Below are positions 63,976 through 64,000 of a stretch of DNA of 64,000 nt, piece after piece. The notes under the pieces are model-generated. The model worked only from the letters and a program-made list of their open reading frames with translations, did not search any database and was not told the DNA's origin. Position 1 is the first letter of the stretch; the number at the start of each line of letters is the position of its first letter. The stretch is from Symbiodinium natans (lineage: Eukaryota; Sar; Dinophyceae; Suessiales; Symbiodiniaceae), in assembly GCA_905221605.1 (NCBI GenBank), contig CAJNDS010000237.1:125787-189786 (forward strand), written 5' to 3'. The translations under genes and the position numbers were made by a program.

Positions 63976-64000
63976 ACTAACAACAACAACAACAACAACA
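63976..64000 (+). repeat. (AAC)n microsatellite at window end
   Basis: Eight AAC units, cut by the window edge. Confidence 0.9.

Overview
The window looks like nuclear DNA of a dinoflagellate or a close relative. This is inferred from five things. TTTAGGG/CCCTAAA telomere-type repeats run through the window. Almost all convincing coding sequence lies on the + strand. Many small exons are joined by introns that keep the reading frame, and several of these start with GC or GA instead of GT. There are two unrelated multi-exon cytosine-C5 DNA methyltransferases. There is also an HMG-box protein and much acidic, basic or Pro/Ala/Gln-rich low-complexity protein. No rRNA, tRNA, spliced-leader gene or CRISPR array was recognised. 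Exon limits are read by eye and are approximate unless a phase-checked junction is given.

Region 1, about 0.6-20 kb: gene-rich. It holds a Pro/Ala-rich gene with a basic tail (1.7-3.2 kb), a low-complexity Ala/Gln/Pro/Trp gene (4.1-6.3 kb), a noncoding block of GC palindromes (7.2-8.1 kb), a complete-looking DNA methyltransferase (8.4-10.0 kb), a 1118-residue transposase-like protein (11.0-14.5 kb), a 760-bp polypurine tract, a helical protein gene (15.4-16.5 kb) and two charged-protein genes (17.2-18.5 and 19.1-20.0 kb). This stretch, coding and noncoding alike, is saturated on the + strand with the octamer GGYYCNTC. I found 15 exact copies in one 1.4-kb exon where about 0.35 are expected by chance, in all reading frames. 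Genes beyond 20 kb lack it. Two families of tiny hairpins, one with compensatory stem changes, are in the same compartment.

Region 2, about 20.4-46.7 kb: a sea of interstitial telomeric arrays in both orientations, separated by unique islands of 60-300 bp. Many islands read as single + strand exons whose edges touch the arrays, so the arrays appear to be intron sequence. A coiled-coil gene at 37.4-39.4 kb keeps phase across a CCCTAAA intron. A 2-oxoglutarate/Fe(II) oxygenase (21.6-22.5 kb) and a retropepsin-like ORF (29.4-30.1 kb) are the largest ORFs. The region also holds a 1.07-kb tandem duplication, a 90-bp-arm palindrome, three foldback elements of about 100 bp, a 60-bp tandem repeat family and segmental duplications.

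Region 3, about 46.8-64 kb: gene-rich again, without the octamer. It holds an intronless HMG-box/pseudokinase fusion, a zinc-finger transposon-like gene split by a 49-bp minisatellite (49.5-53.1 kb), several unrecognised multi-exon genes, and at the right edge a second, different C5-methyltransferase that runs towards the window end. Transposase-like, retropepsin-like and methyltransferase genes together suggest repeated colonisation by mobile elements. I infer no single pathway linking the genes.
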